A stretch of 16,474 bases of DNA from Fibrobacter sp. UBA4375 (GCA_002391195.1 DGRZ01000084.1:593-17066), one strand, 5' to 3'. Positions 1 to 6,759 are shown, counted from the first letter of the stretch. Made by a program: numbers and translations. The notes: generated by a model not told the origin, from the letters alone.

Positions 1-1
1 C

Positions 2-307
2 GCCATCCACGCCCGTGTAGGTCGCGGTGTAGAGCACGTCGCTTGCCACGTTGAGGCCCACCATCTTCATGGTGACCACGCTGCGGGCATGGCCAAAGGC
101 TGCACCCAGGGCCACTTCGGCGGCGACCTTCTCGTTGGGGGCCCACTGGGCATACCCGCCGAGTTCAGAATAGTCCTCGAGGATTTCGGTGGAGGGGGTA
201 CCCGGGTAACCTGCGGCAAACTGCACATTGCAGTGGCGCATAGAAAGCGAGATGGCCTCGTTTCCCGAAATCAGCATCTTTTTCGCATTCGGATCAAAAG
301 CTGGCAT
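2..307 (-). CDS. iorA: Indolepyruvate ferredoxin oxidoreductase alpha subunit (partial, 3' end outside window)
   Basis: Only the first 102 codons are visible. They read MPAFDPNAKKMLISGNEAIS at the start, then FAAGYPGTPSTEILE, YAQWAPNEKVAAEVALGAAF and VVTMKMVGLNVASD. This is the N-terminal pyrimidine-binding region of the IorA family; the GYPGTPSTE and WAPNEKVA motifs are characteristic. The family enzyme, with subunit IorB, uses thiamine diphosphate and iron-sulfur clusters to interconvert arylpyruvates and aryl-acetyl-CoA with ferredoxin in the cytoplasm of anaerobes. In rumen-type bacteria it may run reductively to make aromatic amino acids from aryl acetates (inference). The ATG at 307 is preceded by an AAGGA ribosome-binding site within an A-rich stretch. 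iorB is not visible and would be expected just beyond the left edge. The reading frame is unbroken; incompleteness is due only to the window edge. Confidence 0.9.
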   Translation of the reverse strand, partial: MPAFDPNAKKMLISGNEAISLSMRHCNVQFAAGYPGTPSTEILEDYSELGGYAQWAPNEKVAAEVALGAAFGHARSVVTMKMVGLNVASDVLYTATYTGVDG

Positions 308-346
308 AGCGTTCCTTTTTTTTGCAAAAACTTAAACAAGCAAATC

Positions 347-354
347 CAAAATTA
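347..354 (-). promoter_or_regulatory. Candidate promoter box (TAATTTTG) for iorA
   Basis: On the minus strand TAATTTTG fits the TAnnTTTG -7 pattern known from Bacteroidetes. It lies about 39 nt upstream of the iorA ATG, directly after the T-tract of the preceding terminator. No convincing upstream -33/-35 element was seen. Assignment is by inference only. Confidence 0.35.
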
Positions 355-355
355 G

Positions 356-379
356 AAAAACTCCCGAGGTTGTCGGGAG
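356..379 (-). terminator. Intrinsic terminator downstream of the 412-774 gene
   Basis: A perfect 7-bp stem (361-367 CTCCCGA with 373-379 TCGGGAG) closes a 5-nt loop. On the minus strand it is followed at once by TTTTT (360-356) and a further T-rich stretch. It ends transcription of the small coiled-coil gene before iorA begins. Confidence 0.85.
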
Positions 380-411
380 TCTCGCTAATTTTGCGCACCA
401 TCCAAAAGCAG

Positions 412-774
412 CTACTTGCCGGCCTTGTTCTGCTCCAGCTCGTCTTCGAGTTTCTTGGTCTGGGCGTTGTTCGCGTCGATGATGTTCTTCAGGTTGTCAA
501 TTTCCACGCCCTGCTTGGCCACCTGGTCCTTGAGTTCTTCGCACTTGGCGGCGTAGGTCTGTTCCGATTCAATGCGGTTGTTCAGTTCCTTGCGCAGGCA
601 GTCCACGGAACCGCGGAGGGTATCCACAGCCTGTTCGGCTTCTTTCAAGGCCGGATTTTCGTCGGCACCCGCCGCCTCAGAACAGGCACACTTGCCGCCC
701 ATGAACTTCTTGGATAAAGCGACAGCGGCGGCAGCACCGGCAATCGCACCGACTAAAAAGGTTCCTGCTTTCAT
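412..774 (-). CDS. Small membrane-anchored coiled-coil protein (YtxH-like), function unknown
   Basis: The product is 120 residues. Residues 4-22 (GTFLVGAIAGAAAAVALSKK region) form one hydrophobic, Gly/Ala-rich membrane segment, followed by a basic KK. Residues about 40-116 are charged, rich in Glu, Lys, Leu and Asn, and look like a long coiled coil. A short cysteine-containing linker (GGKCACSEAAG) lies between. The general plan, an N-terminal helix plus a coiled-coil tail, resembles YtxH-type stress or envelope proteins, but I cannot assign a function. The ATG at 774 has a good AAGGAG-type site 6 nt upstream. The gene stands alone, with a candidate TATATT promoter box upstream and its own terminator downstream, so it is probably monocistronic. 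It follows lon but is separated from it by the repeat pair. Confidence 0.75.
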   Translation of the reverse strand: MKAGTFLVGAIAGAAAAVALSKKFMGGKCACSEAAGADENPALKEAEQAVDTLRGSVDCLRKELNNRIESEQTYAAKCEELKDQVAKQGVEIDNLKNIIDANNAQTKKLEDELEQNKAGK

Positions 775-806
775 AAGAACTCCTTGTGTATTGATTCCTT
801 CTCGGG

Positions 807-812
807 AATATA
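807..812 (-). promoter_or_regulatory. Candidate -10 box (TATATT) for the 412-774 gene
   Basis: The minus strand reads CTTTACTATATTCCC here, 32 nt upstream of the ATG. The 9-mer CTTTACTAT (810-818) recurs exactly ahead of lon (3284-3292). No clear -35 element is visible; that position falls in the adjoining repeat hairpin. Confidence 0.4.
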
Positions 813-821
813 GTAAAGTTC

Positions 822-858
822 AAAAAGGAGATGCCCGCCTGCGCGGGCATGACAAGGG
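822..858. repeat. Palindromic dispersed-type repeat, copy 1
   Basis: A perfect 8-bp inverted repeat, ATGCCCGC (831-838) and GCGGGCAT (843-850), encloses CTGC. It continues into CGGGCATGACAAGGG (844-858), which is repeated exactly at 912-926. Read in frame the unit gives a VMPAQAGI-type peptide, a signature of REP-like palindromic elements that occur in many copies in other genomes. On the minus strand the hairpin is followed four bases later by TTTTT (826-822), so it could also serve as an imperfect terminator for lon. Confidence 0.65.
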
Positions 859-892
859 TGAGAAACCGCACACGGATCCTCGCCGGAGTTTA

Positions 893-926
893 TCCCGGAC
901 CTGTTCCGGGACGGGCATGACAAGGG
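893..926. repeat. Palindromic dispersed-type repeat, copy 2
   Basis: A perfect 7-bp inverted repeat, TCCCGGA (893-899) and TCCGGGA (905-911), has a 5-nt loop and runs directly into CGGGCATGACAAGGG (912-926). That 15-base tail matches copy 1 exactly although the palindromes differ, suggesting two subtypes of one repeat family sitting in tandem after lon. Genome-wide copy number cannot be seen from this window. Confidence 0.6.
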
Positions 927-943
927 CGGCAGGTCCTAAAACC

Positions 944-3274
944 TTACTTTTTAGGTTTCGGGAACAGTTCCTTGATGATTTCGTCGATGTGCTTTTTCGT
1001 GTGGATTTTCAGGCCCTTCTTTGCAGGGGCCGGAAGTTCCGTCACGTCCTTCTTGTTGCCTTCGGGCAGGTAGAGCGTCTTGACGCCCGCCTCCTGGGCG
1101 GCAAGCGCCTTCTCGTTGAGCCCGCCGATGGGCAGCAGGTCTCCCGTAAGGCTCACCTCGCCTGTAAAGGCGATGTCCGGCGACACGGGCCTGCGGGTAA
1201 AGGCCGAAAGCAGGGACAGCGTAAGGGCGATTCCCGCCGACGGGCCGTCCTTGGGCACGGCACCCTCGGGCACGTGGATGTGAATATCGGTCTTCTTGAC
1301 GATGGCAGGGTCTATGCCGAACCGCTGCAAACGTTCCCGGACAAGGCTCAAGGCAATCTGGGCCGATTCCTTCATCACGTCGCCCAGCTTTCCGGTAAGC
1401 AACAGGTGACCCTTGCCCGAAAGGAGCTTGCATTCCAGCGTAAGAATTTCGCCGCCCACGCTAGTCCAGGCAAGGCCCGTAATCACGCCGTGATGTCCAG
1501 GTGCAGGCAGGCGGTTCTCGGTAAAGCGGGGAACGCCCAGGTATTCCTGCAGCTGCTTTTCGGTCAGGTCCTTCTTGACCTTCTTGCCCATGACAATTTC
1601 TTTGGCACGGTGTCGGACGATACTTTCCAGGGAGCGTTCCAGTTCACGGACGCCAGCCTCGCGGGTCCATTCCCGAATGACTTTTTCGATGATGGTGTCG
1701 GAAATAGAAATGTCCTTGTCCAGGGCAACACCGCACCGCTCGCAGATTTTTGGAATCAGGAACTTCGCTGCAATCTGCTTCTTTTCGTGAGCGTAATAGC
1801 CGGGGAGCCGCACCACTTCCAAGCGGTCCCGCAAAGCGTCTGGAATTTCAGCCTCGGAGTTGGCGGTAGCGATGAACAGCACTCGGCTAAGGTCCAGGCC
1901 CACTTCCATAAAGTGGTCCGTAAAGTCGTGATTCTGTTCCGGGTCCAGAACCTCCAGCAAGGCGCTGGCAGGGTCGCCCCTGAAGTCGGCGGCCATCTTG
2001 TCGATTTCGTCTAGCAAGAGCACAGGGTTCATGCATTTGGCCCGGCGAAGCGCCTGGATAAAACGGCCAGGCATGGCGCCAATGTAGGTGCGGCGATGCC
2101 CACGGATTTCGGCCTCGTCACGGACACCGCCCAAGGTAATGCGCACAAAGTTCCGCTGCATGGAGGCGGCAATGGATTCCACCAGGGTGGTCTTGCCAAC
2201 ACCGGGAGGGCCCACCAGACAAAGGATGGGAGCACGACGTTCCGTGCCTGTGAGTTTCAGCACGGCGATGTATTCCAGAATGCGGTCCTTCACCTTGTCC
2301 AGACCGAAATGCTTGGCATCCAGATCCGCCTTCACCTTTTTCAGGTTCAGCACCGTATCGCTGTAAACGCCATAGGGCATGGAGAGGAACCAGTCGATAT
2401 AGTTCCGCACTACCGCATATTCCGGCGTGGTGGGGTGCATCAGGCGCATGCGGGCGATTTCCTCTTCCATCTTTTCCATGATGGCCGGGGAGAAATTCTT
2501 GGCCTTCAGTTTCTTTAGCAGCTGGTCCGGTTCCGAGGAGGAATTTTCACCGTCGTTCAGTTCGTCTTGCAGCTGGCGGATCTGTTCACTGATGAACCAT
2601 TCCTTCTGCTGCTGGGCCATTTTCTGACGAACGCTCTGCTGGATCTTGACCATCACATTTTCGTTGTCGTCGGTGATGGACATGAGGGCCAACAACTTTG
2701 CGGCCATGTCGTCCAGAGATTCCGCTTCCAAGAAGTTCTGCTTTTCGGCCAAGGAAATCTGCAAGAAGGGGATTATCCCGTAAAAGGCGTTCAGCTGGCT
2801 GTCCATGCCAAAGAAGGCATCTACCATGCCTTCGGCAATGTTTCGCTTGGCGGCATAGTCCCTGAAGTTAGAAAGCACGTCGCCAAAGCTTTCGGTCTTG
2901 TCCTTGTTGCCAACAGGAACTTTCCGGGGAGATACCGTCACATGCAAGAATCCGTCTTTCAGTACGACAGAACGCAGATCCACAATCTGCTCGCCTTCCA
3001 GCACCACCTTCACGCAGCCGTTGGGGAAAGGCGTCACGTTGCTCACGTGGGCGGCAACGCCTACCGTGTACAAGTCCAAAAGCGGGTTGGAAATTTCTTC
3101 TTGCTCAACATCCTTCTGGGTCACCAGAATAATTTCACCATCGTGGGCCTCGGCGTATTCCAGAGCACGGAGCGAAATATCGCGGCCCACCAGAATACGG
3201 CGGGTCGTAAAAGGGAAAACAATAGCGTCCCTCAAAGGCAAAAGAGGGAATACCTTAGAAAAATCAAAAGCCAT
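944..3274 (-). CDS. lon: ATP-dependent protease Lon (La)
   Basis: The product is 776 residues, close to the usual 780-820. It degrades misfolded and regulatory proteins in the cytoplasm as a ring-shaped hexamer. The N-terminal substrate-binding domain begins FPLLPLRDAIVFPF; the AAA+ module has Walker A GPPGVGKT (355-362) and Walker B LLLDEIDKM with D422-E423. The protease domain carries the catalytic pair: S679 in PKDGPSAG and K722 in NEKALAA, the same numbering as E. coli Lon. It is the last gene of the tig-clpP-clpX-lon block, 34 nt after the clpX stop. The ATG at 3274 is chosen because the conserved N-terminus begins right after it. Unusually, no Shine-Dalgarno sequence precedes it, and a TATTAT box ends 6 nt before it, so lon may have its own promoter and possibly a leaderless transcript. 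Confidence 0.97.
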   Translation of the reverse strand: MAFDFSKVFPLLPLRDAIVFPFTTRRILVGRDISLRALEYAEAHDGEIILVTQKDVEQEEISNPLLDLYTVGVAAHVSNVTPFPNGCVKVVLEGEQIVDLRSVVLKDGFLHVTVSPRKVPVGNKDKTESFGDVLSNFRDYAAKRNIAEGMVDAFFGMDSQLNAFYGIIPFLQISLAEKQNFLEAESLDDMAAKLLALMSITDDNENVMVKIQQSVRQKMAQQQKEWFISEQIRQLQDELNDGENSSSEPDQLLKKLKAKNFSPAIMEKMEEEIARMRLMHPTTPEYAVVRNYIDWFLSMPYGVYSDTVLNLKKVKADLDAKHFGLDKVKDRILEYIAVLKLTGTERRAPILCLVGPPGVGKTTLVESIAASMQRNFVRITLGGVRDEAEIRGHRRTYIGAMPGRFIQALRRAKCMNPVLLLDEIDKMAADFRGDPASALLEVLDPEQNHDFTDHFMEVGLDLSRVLFIATANSEAEIPDALRDRLEVVRLPGYYAHEKKQIAAKFLIPKICERCGVALDKDISISDTIIEKVIREWTREAGVRELERSLESIVRHRAKEIVMGKKVKKDLTEKQLQEYLGVPRFTENRLPAPGHHGVITGLAWTSVGGEILTLECKLLSGKGHLLLTGKLGDVMKESAQIALSLVRERLQRFGIDPAIVKKTDIHIHVPEGAVPKDGPSAGIALTLSLLSAFTRRPVSPDIAFTGEVSLTGDLLPIGGLNEKALAAQEAGVKTLYLPEGNKKDVTELPAPAKKGLKIHTKKHIDEIIKELFPKPKK

Positions 3275-3280
3275 ATTTCA

Positions 3281-3286
3281 ATAATA
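3281..3286 (-). promoter_or_regulatory. Candidate -10 box (TATTAT) for lon
   Basis: The minus strand reads GCTTTACTATTATTGAAAT and then the lon ATG. The box ends 6 nt before the start codon, so transcription would begin at or next to the ATG. It shares CTTTACTAT with the box ahead of the 412-774 gene. No -35 element is evident, so this is inference. Confidence 0.35.
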
Positions 3287-3308
3287 GTAAAGCAAGCAAA
3301 ACCGGGCG

Positions 3309-4601
3309 TTACGCCACGTTCTTGCCGGCTTTTTTCGAGGATTTCTTCCCGGAAACCGCCAGAGGGTTCAAGCCCCTGCGGATAATTTCGTCTGTAAGTA
3401 CCAGCTTCTTGGCCCCTGTACCGGGCATTTCGAACATAGCCTGCTGCAGGGACTTTTCCATGACGGAACGAAGCCCGCGGGCACCCGTCTTTCGGCTCAT
3501 GGTTTCGCGGACGATTTCTTTGAGGGCCTCGTCGGTAAAGTCCAGCTCGATGCCGTCCATGGCGAAGAGGCTCTTGAACTGCTTGACCAGTGCGTTTTTC
3601 GGCTGGGTCAAGATGTTCAGCAAGGCCTTCTCGTCCAGTTCTTCGAGAGCAACCGCAATAGGCAAGCGGCCCACGATTTCGGGAATGAGACCGAACTTAA
3701 TCAGGTCATCGGGTTCCAGTTGCTTGAAAAGTTCACTCAGGGAATTGTCGGATTCGCTCCGGATGTCGGCGCCAAATCCCATGCCGCCCTTGTTCACCCG
3801 CTGGGCAATAATCTTGTCCAGGGTTTCGAAGGCGCCACCGCAAATGAACAGGATGTTCTTGGTGTTCACCTGCACCAGGGGCTGTTCCGGATGCTTGCGG
3901 CCACCCTTGGGAGGCACTGCAGCAACGGTTCCTTCCAAAAGTTTCAGCAGGCCCTGCTGCACACCTTCGCCGCTCACGTCGCGGGTAATGGAAGGATTCG
4001 CCGTCTTGCGGGCAATCTTGTCGATTTCATCGATGAAGATGATTCCACGTTCTGCACGGGAAACGTCGTAGTCGGCGGCCTGAAGCAGACGCACGATAAT
4101 GCTATCAACGTCTTCGCCCACGTAGCCCGCTTCGGTAAGCACGGTGGCATCGGCGATGGTAAAGGGCACGTCCAAAAAGCGGGCCATAGTCTGGGCCAAG
4201 AGGGTCTTGCCCGACCCGGTAGGGCCCACCAGAAGCAGGTTGGACTTTTCCACCTCAACGGTATCGCCGTTCGGGTGGGCCTGCTTGTAACGCAGGCGCT
4301 TGTAATGGTTATAGACCGCCACCGAAAGGGCAATCTTCGCCTGTTCCTGACCGATAACGAAATCGTCCAGGTGGGCCTTGATTTCAGAAGGGAGCGGAAG
4401 GGGCTTCTGGCTTGCGACCTCTGCCGCCTGCTTTTCTTGCAAGGAACGGGACTTGTCCTCTTCGATAATGCGGTAGCACATGGAAACGCAGTCGCTGCAA
4501 ATATGCACGCCTGCGCCGGCAATCATCTTGTCCACCTGCTCGGCGGACTTTCCGCAAAAGCTACACGTTACCGCAGGGCGGTTTTTCCCATTCCTGTACA
4601 T
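3309..4601 (-). CDS. clpX: ATP-dependent Clp protease ATP-binding subunit ClpX
   Basis: The product is 430 residues, typical of ClpX. It unfolds tagged proteins and feeds them into the ClpP chamber. The N-terminal zinc-binding domain has C13-x2-C16 and C35-x2-C38. The AAA+ domain has Walker A GPTGSGKT (126-133), the pore-loop sequence AGYVGEDV and Walker B IIFIDEIDK with D191-E192. A GMGFGA sequence occupies the place of the IGF loop that docks on ClpP, with the first residue Met instead of Ile. The sensor-2 region is GARGLR. It follows clpP by 5 nt, with a GAGGGAG ribosome-binding site overlapping the clpP 3' end, so the two are almost certainly co-transcribed and co-translated. Confidence 0.98.
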   Translation of the reverse strand: MYRNGKNRPAVTCSFCGKSAEQVDKMIAGAGVHICSDCVSMCYRIIEEDKSRSLQEKQAAEVASQKPLPLPSEIKAHLDDFVIGQEQAKIALSVAVYNHYKRLRYKQAHPNGDTVEVEKSNLLLVGPTGSGKTLLAQTMARFLDVPFTIADATVLTEAGYVGEDVDSIIVRLLQAADYDVSRAERGIIFIDEIDKIARKTANPSITRDVSGEGVQQGLLKLLEGTVAAVPPKGGRKHPEQPLVQVNTKNILFICGGAFETLDKIIAQRVNKGGMGFGADIRSESDNSLSELFKQLEPDDLIKFGLIPEIVGRLPIAVALEELDEKALLNILTQPKNALVKQFKSLFAMDGIELDFTDEALKEIVRETMSRKTGARGLRSVMEKSLQQAMFEMPGTGAKKLVLTDEIIRRGLNPLAVSGKKSSKKAGKNVA

Positions 4602-4606
4602 GAATC

Positions 4607-5197
4607 TTAGACTCCCTCTTTACGCGGGACAAAGACTTCGTCGATGACGCCGAAAGCCTTCGCTTCTTCTGGTCCCATATAGAAATCACGGTCCGTCTTT
4701 TCACGGACTTCGTCGATAGACTTGCCGGTGTGCTTGGCCACGATTTCAGCAAGGGTATCCTTGGTGCGAATAATTTCTTTGGCGGTAATCTGGATGTCGG
4801 TGGATTGGCCCGTGGCCGCACCAGAAGGCTGGTGCAGCATAATGCGGGAATGGGGAAGCGCATAGCGCTTGCCCTTGGTGCCTGCCGCCAAGAGAACCGC
4901 CGCCATAGAGGCACAGTTACCGATGCAGATGGTGGCGATGTTCGGGCGCACGTGCTGCATGGTATCGTAAATGGCAAGTCCTGCCGACACGTAGCCACCG
5001 GGGCTGTTGATATACAGCGTGATATCCTTCTCCGGGTTCTCGTACTCAAGGAAAATCAGCTGCGCCATGACGTTGTTCGCCACTTCATCGTTGATGGGCG
5101 TGCCCAAAAAGATGATGCGCTCCTTGAGGAGGCGGGAGTAGATATCATAGGCGCGTTCACCACGCCCGGTGGTCTCAATGACGGTAGGAATGATCAT
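4607..5197 (-). CDS. clpP: ATP-dependent Clp protease proteolytic subunit ClpP
   Basis: The product is 196 residues. It forms the double-heptamer serine protease barrel that works with ClpX. The catalytic triad is visible: S97 in GNCASMAA, H122 in MLHQPSG and D171 in DRDFYMG. These equal the mature E. coli numbers, so the protein has little or no propeptide. The oxyanion-loop motif SPGG is at 65-68. The start ATG at 5197 gives MIIPTVIETTGRGERAYDIY, the canonical ClpP beginning, and an AGAGG ribosome-binding site precedes it. It sits 13 nt after tig and 5 nt before clpX. Confidence 0.98.
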   Translation of the reverse strand: MIIPTVIETTGRGERAYDIYSRLLKERIIFLGTPINDEVANNVMAQLIFLEYENPEKDITLYINSPGGYVSAGLAIYDTMQHVRPNIATICIGNCASMAAVLLAAGTKGKRYALPHSRIMLHQPSGAATGQSTDIQITAKEIIRTKDTLAEIVAKHTGKSIDEVREKTDRDFYMGPEEAKAFGVIDEVFVPRKEGV

Positions 5198-5210
5198 TAA
5201 CTAACCTCTT

Positions 5211-6470
5211 TTACTTGGATTCTTCGGCAGCCGGACGGATACCCACGATAAAGTCGGCAGCCATCTGGAAGCGGAGTTCTTCACGAAGCTGGTTGATACG
5301 GCCAGACTGACGGAAATGAGACTTCAGGTCGTCAAATTCGATGTGGTAAGCCTTGGCCATTTCCTGCAGGCGGGCGTCCACCTGGGCCTGTGCCGGGCGG
5401 ATCTTTTCCTTGTTGGCCACGAACTCCAGAATGCGATGCTTCTTGATTTCGCGGATAGCTTCGGGGGCCAAAGTCTTCATCTGTTCTTCGGTGGGTTCCA
5501 CCGCATCCTTGGGGTCCTGCACGTTGCGGTTGATGGACCACTTGATGAGGTCTGCCACGCGGGCATTGGGAACCTCGAACGGGTTCTGTTCGATAAGCTT
5601 GTCGATGGCTTCGTCAATGGCCTTGGTCTTGGCGGCATCCTGCTTCTGGTTGGCAAGGCTTTCGGCGATATTGCTCTTCAGTTCGGCTTCGTCCTTGACG
5701 CCCACCTTCTTGCAGAATTCCTCGTCCAGGGTAGGCGGAACAATCTGGCGCACGTCCGTCACTTCCACCTTGAACTGGGCGGTCTTGCCGCGGTAGCGTT
5801 CGTCCTTGTGGTCGTCGGGGTACTTGAAGTTGATTTCCTTGGTTTCGCCAGCGTTGGCACCGGTCAGACCCTCGTCAAAACCGGGGCTGGCGGATTCGCC
5901 CAACAGACTACGGAATTCGCGGTTCTCGGGTAGTTCCTGCTTTTCGCCGTCAATCACCACATCCAGGTAGTTGCCCACCACCACGTCGCCCTTCTGGGCT
6001 GCGCGGTCCACATGTTCGTCCTTGCTCCACATCTTCATCAGGTGGTCGAATTCGGCCTGGACTTCTTCTTCGTGGACTGCGGTCTGAGGAACGGTCACAC
6101 CAGTGTCGGCATAGCCCTTGATGTCGATTTCAGGGTCAATTTCCACTTCTACCGTCATGGTAATGGCGGATTCCTTGTCGTCGTTGAACTTTACGACCTT
6201 CAACTGGCCTACGGGGATGATGTTCGCCTTCTTGAGTTCGGCATTCAAGACGGCATCTACGGTCTCGTTCACGACCTCATGACGGATAGAATCGCCGAAC
6301 TGCTTCAAAATCATGGCCTTGGGAACCTGGCCCTGGCGGAAACCCTTCAGCGTCACCTGCTTTTTGTACTGGGACAGCTTCTTTTCAAAAGGAGCCTTCA
6401 GGTCCTCCTGGGGGATATTGACTTCGAGGGTACGCAGGGTTGCGCTGGTTTCTTTGATTTCAACGGACAT
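5211..6470 (-). CDS. tig: Trigger factor, ribosome-bound chaperone and prolyl isomerase
   Basis: The product is 419 residues, slightly shorter than E. coli trigger factor (432). It binds at the ribosome exit tunnel and shields nascent chains. The ribosome-binding signature is GFRQGQVP (43-50), in the same position as E. coli GFRKGKVP. The FKBP-type domain runs from about residue 155 to 245 and includes PGFDEGLTGANAGE. The helical C-terminal chaperone domain follows. I place the start at the ATG at 6470 because SVEIKETSATLRTLEVNI matches the family N-terminus and CGGAG lies 5 nt upstream. A longer frame to 6530 would run into the tRNA gene. Having tig at the head of clpP-clpX-lon couples folding and degradation functions, a common bacterial arrangement. 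Confidence 0.96.
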   Translation of the reverse strand: MSVEIKETSATLRTLEVNIPQEDLKAPFEKKLSQYKKQVTLKGFRQGQVPKAMILKQFGDSIRHEVVNETVDAVLNAELKKANIIPVGQLKVVKFNDDKESAITMTVEVEIDPEIDIKGYADTGVTVPQTAVHEEEVQAEFDHLMKMWSKDEHVDRAAQKGDVVVGNYLDVVIDGEKQELPENREFRSLLGESASPGFDEGLTGANAGETKEINFKYPDDHKDERYRGKTAQFKVEVTDVRQIVPPTLDEEFCKKVGVKDEAELKSNIAESLANQKQDAAKTKAIDEAIDKLIEQNPFEVPNARVADLIKWSINRNVQDPKDAVEPTEEQMKTLAPEAIREIKKHRILEFVANKEKIRPAQAQVDARLQEMAKAYHIEFDDLKSHFRQSGRINQLREELRFQMAADFIVGIRPAAEESK

Positions 6471-6475
6471 ATAGA

Positions 6476-6480
6476 CTCCG
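6476..6480 (-). promoter_or_regulatory. Ribosome-binding site deciding the tig start
   Basis: CGGAG on the minus strand lies 5 nt before the ATG at 6470. It supports the 419-residue product over the 439-residue reading that starts inside the tRNA gene. Confidence 0.7.
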
Positions 6481-6505
6481 GTATTCGTTAGTAGATTAAA
6501 ATTTC

Positions 6506-6585
6506 TGCGAGGGGTGGGAGTCGAACCCACACACCGAGGTACCAGATCCTAAGTCTGGCGCGTCTGCCAATTCCGCCACTCTCGC
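6506..6585 (-). tRNA. tRNA-Leu (anticodon UAG)
   Basis: The 80-nt gene folds as a cloverleaf. The acceptor strand is GCGAGAG (6585-6579), the D-stem GCG/CGC, and the anticodon stem CCAGA/TCTGG encloses CTTAGGA with anticodon TAG reading CUA. The variable arm is TACCTCGGTGT, short for a leucine tRNA but able to pair ACC with GGT. The T-arm is GTGGG-TTCGACT-CCCAC. The 3' acceptor strand CCCTCGC leaves one A6-C67 mismatch. The discriminator is A; the CCA end is not encoded, as GAAAT follows. It lies 35 nt upstream of tig on the same strand with no terminator between, so it may be cut from a tig-clp transcript. Confidence 0.93.
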
Positions 6586-6595
6586 GATTTGAGGA

Positions 6596-6603
6596 CAAAG
6601 ATA
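6596..6603 (-). promoter_or_regulatory. Candidate promoter box (TATCTTTG) for tRNA-Leu and tig operon
   Basis: TATCTTTG fits the TAnnTTTG -7 consensus of Bacteroidetes exactly and ends 10 nt before the tRNA 5' end, a sensible spacing for a short leader. It is preceded by TTTTTTTTG, the same arrangement as ahead of the polysaccharide operon (TTTTTTTGTATATTT). A matching -33 element was not found. Confidence 0.5.
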
Positions 6604-6753
6604 CAAAAAAAATGCTCGGAATGTGGGACCTCAAACCAACAACCCATCTTTATACGCCCTATCTCCATTCATTTTTCTCTACAATGTACTATCGCCTTTT
6701 TTTTGTTTTTTGTAAAAGGATTGTTCAAACTTTTTACCAAAACGCTTTCTTGC
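6604..6753. other. AT-rich divergent intergenic region
   Basis: This is most of the 180-nt gap between the tRNA-Leu gene and the acyltransferase, the largest gene-free stretch in the window. It contains long T and A runs, including TTTTTTTTGTTTTTTG around 6697-6712, and no coding potential that I would trust. Beyond the two flanking promoter boxes I see no operator-like inverted repeat or RNA element. Confidence 0.6.
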
Positions 6754-6759
6754 TATATT
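6754..6759 (+). promoter_or_regulatory. Candidate -10 box (TATATT) for the acyltransferase gene
   Basis: TTGCTATATTATCGTA precedes the ATG at 6766. The box ends 6 nt before the start codon, so the transcript would start at about the A of the ATG. No ribosome-binding site is visible and no clear -35 element, so both promoter and leaderless start are inferred. Confidence 0.4.

Noticed and set aside
677..871. 64-codon minus-strand open frame starting MRFLTLVMPAQAGISF
   Set aside because: Its beginning is the translation of the palindromic repeat and the remainder overlaps the coiled-coil gene in another frame.
572..2014. 480-codon plus-strand open frame opposite lon
   Set aside because: It lies antisense to the well-conserved lon gene and across the repeats, and its product has no recognisable motifs; it reflects the GC-rich codon bias of lon.
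2567..4610. Long plus-strand open frames at 2567-3385 and 3720-4610
   Set aside because: Both are opposite lon and clpX, whose catalytic motifs are certain; the antisense translations are rich in His, Gln and Val without domain structure.
5316..6491. Plus-strand open frames at 5316-5933 and 6012-6491
   Set aside because: Antisense to trigger factor; the products are low-complexity Val/Leu/Phe-rich with no plausible start site.
6471..6530. Longer trigger factor start (439 residues)
   Set aside because: The additional 20 codons run into the tRNA-Leu gene and do not resemble the family; the ATG at 6470 has a ribosome-binding site.
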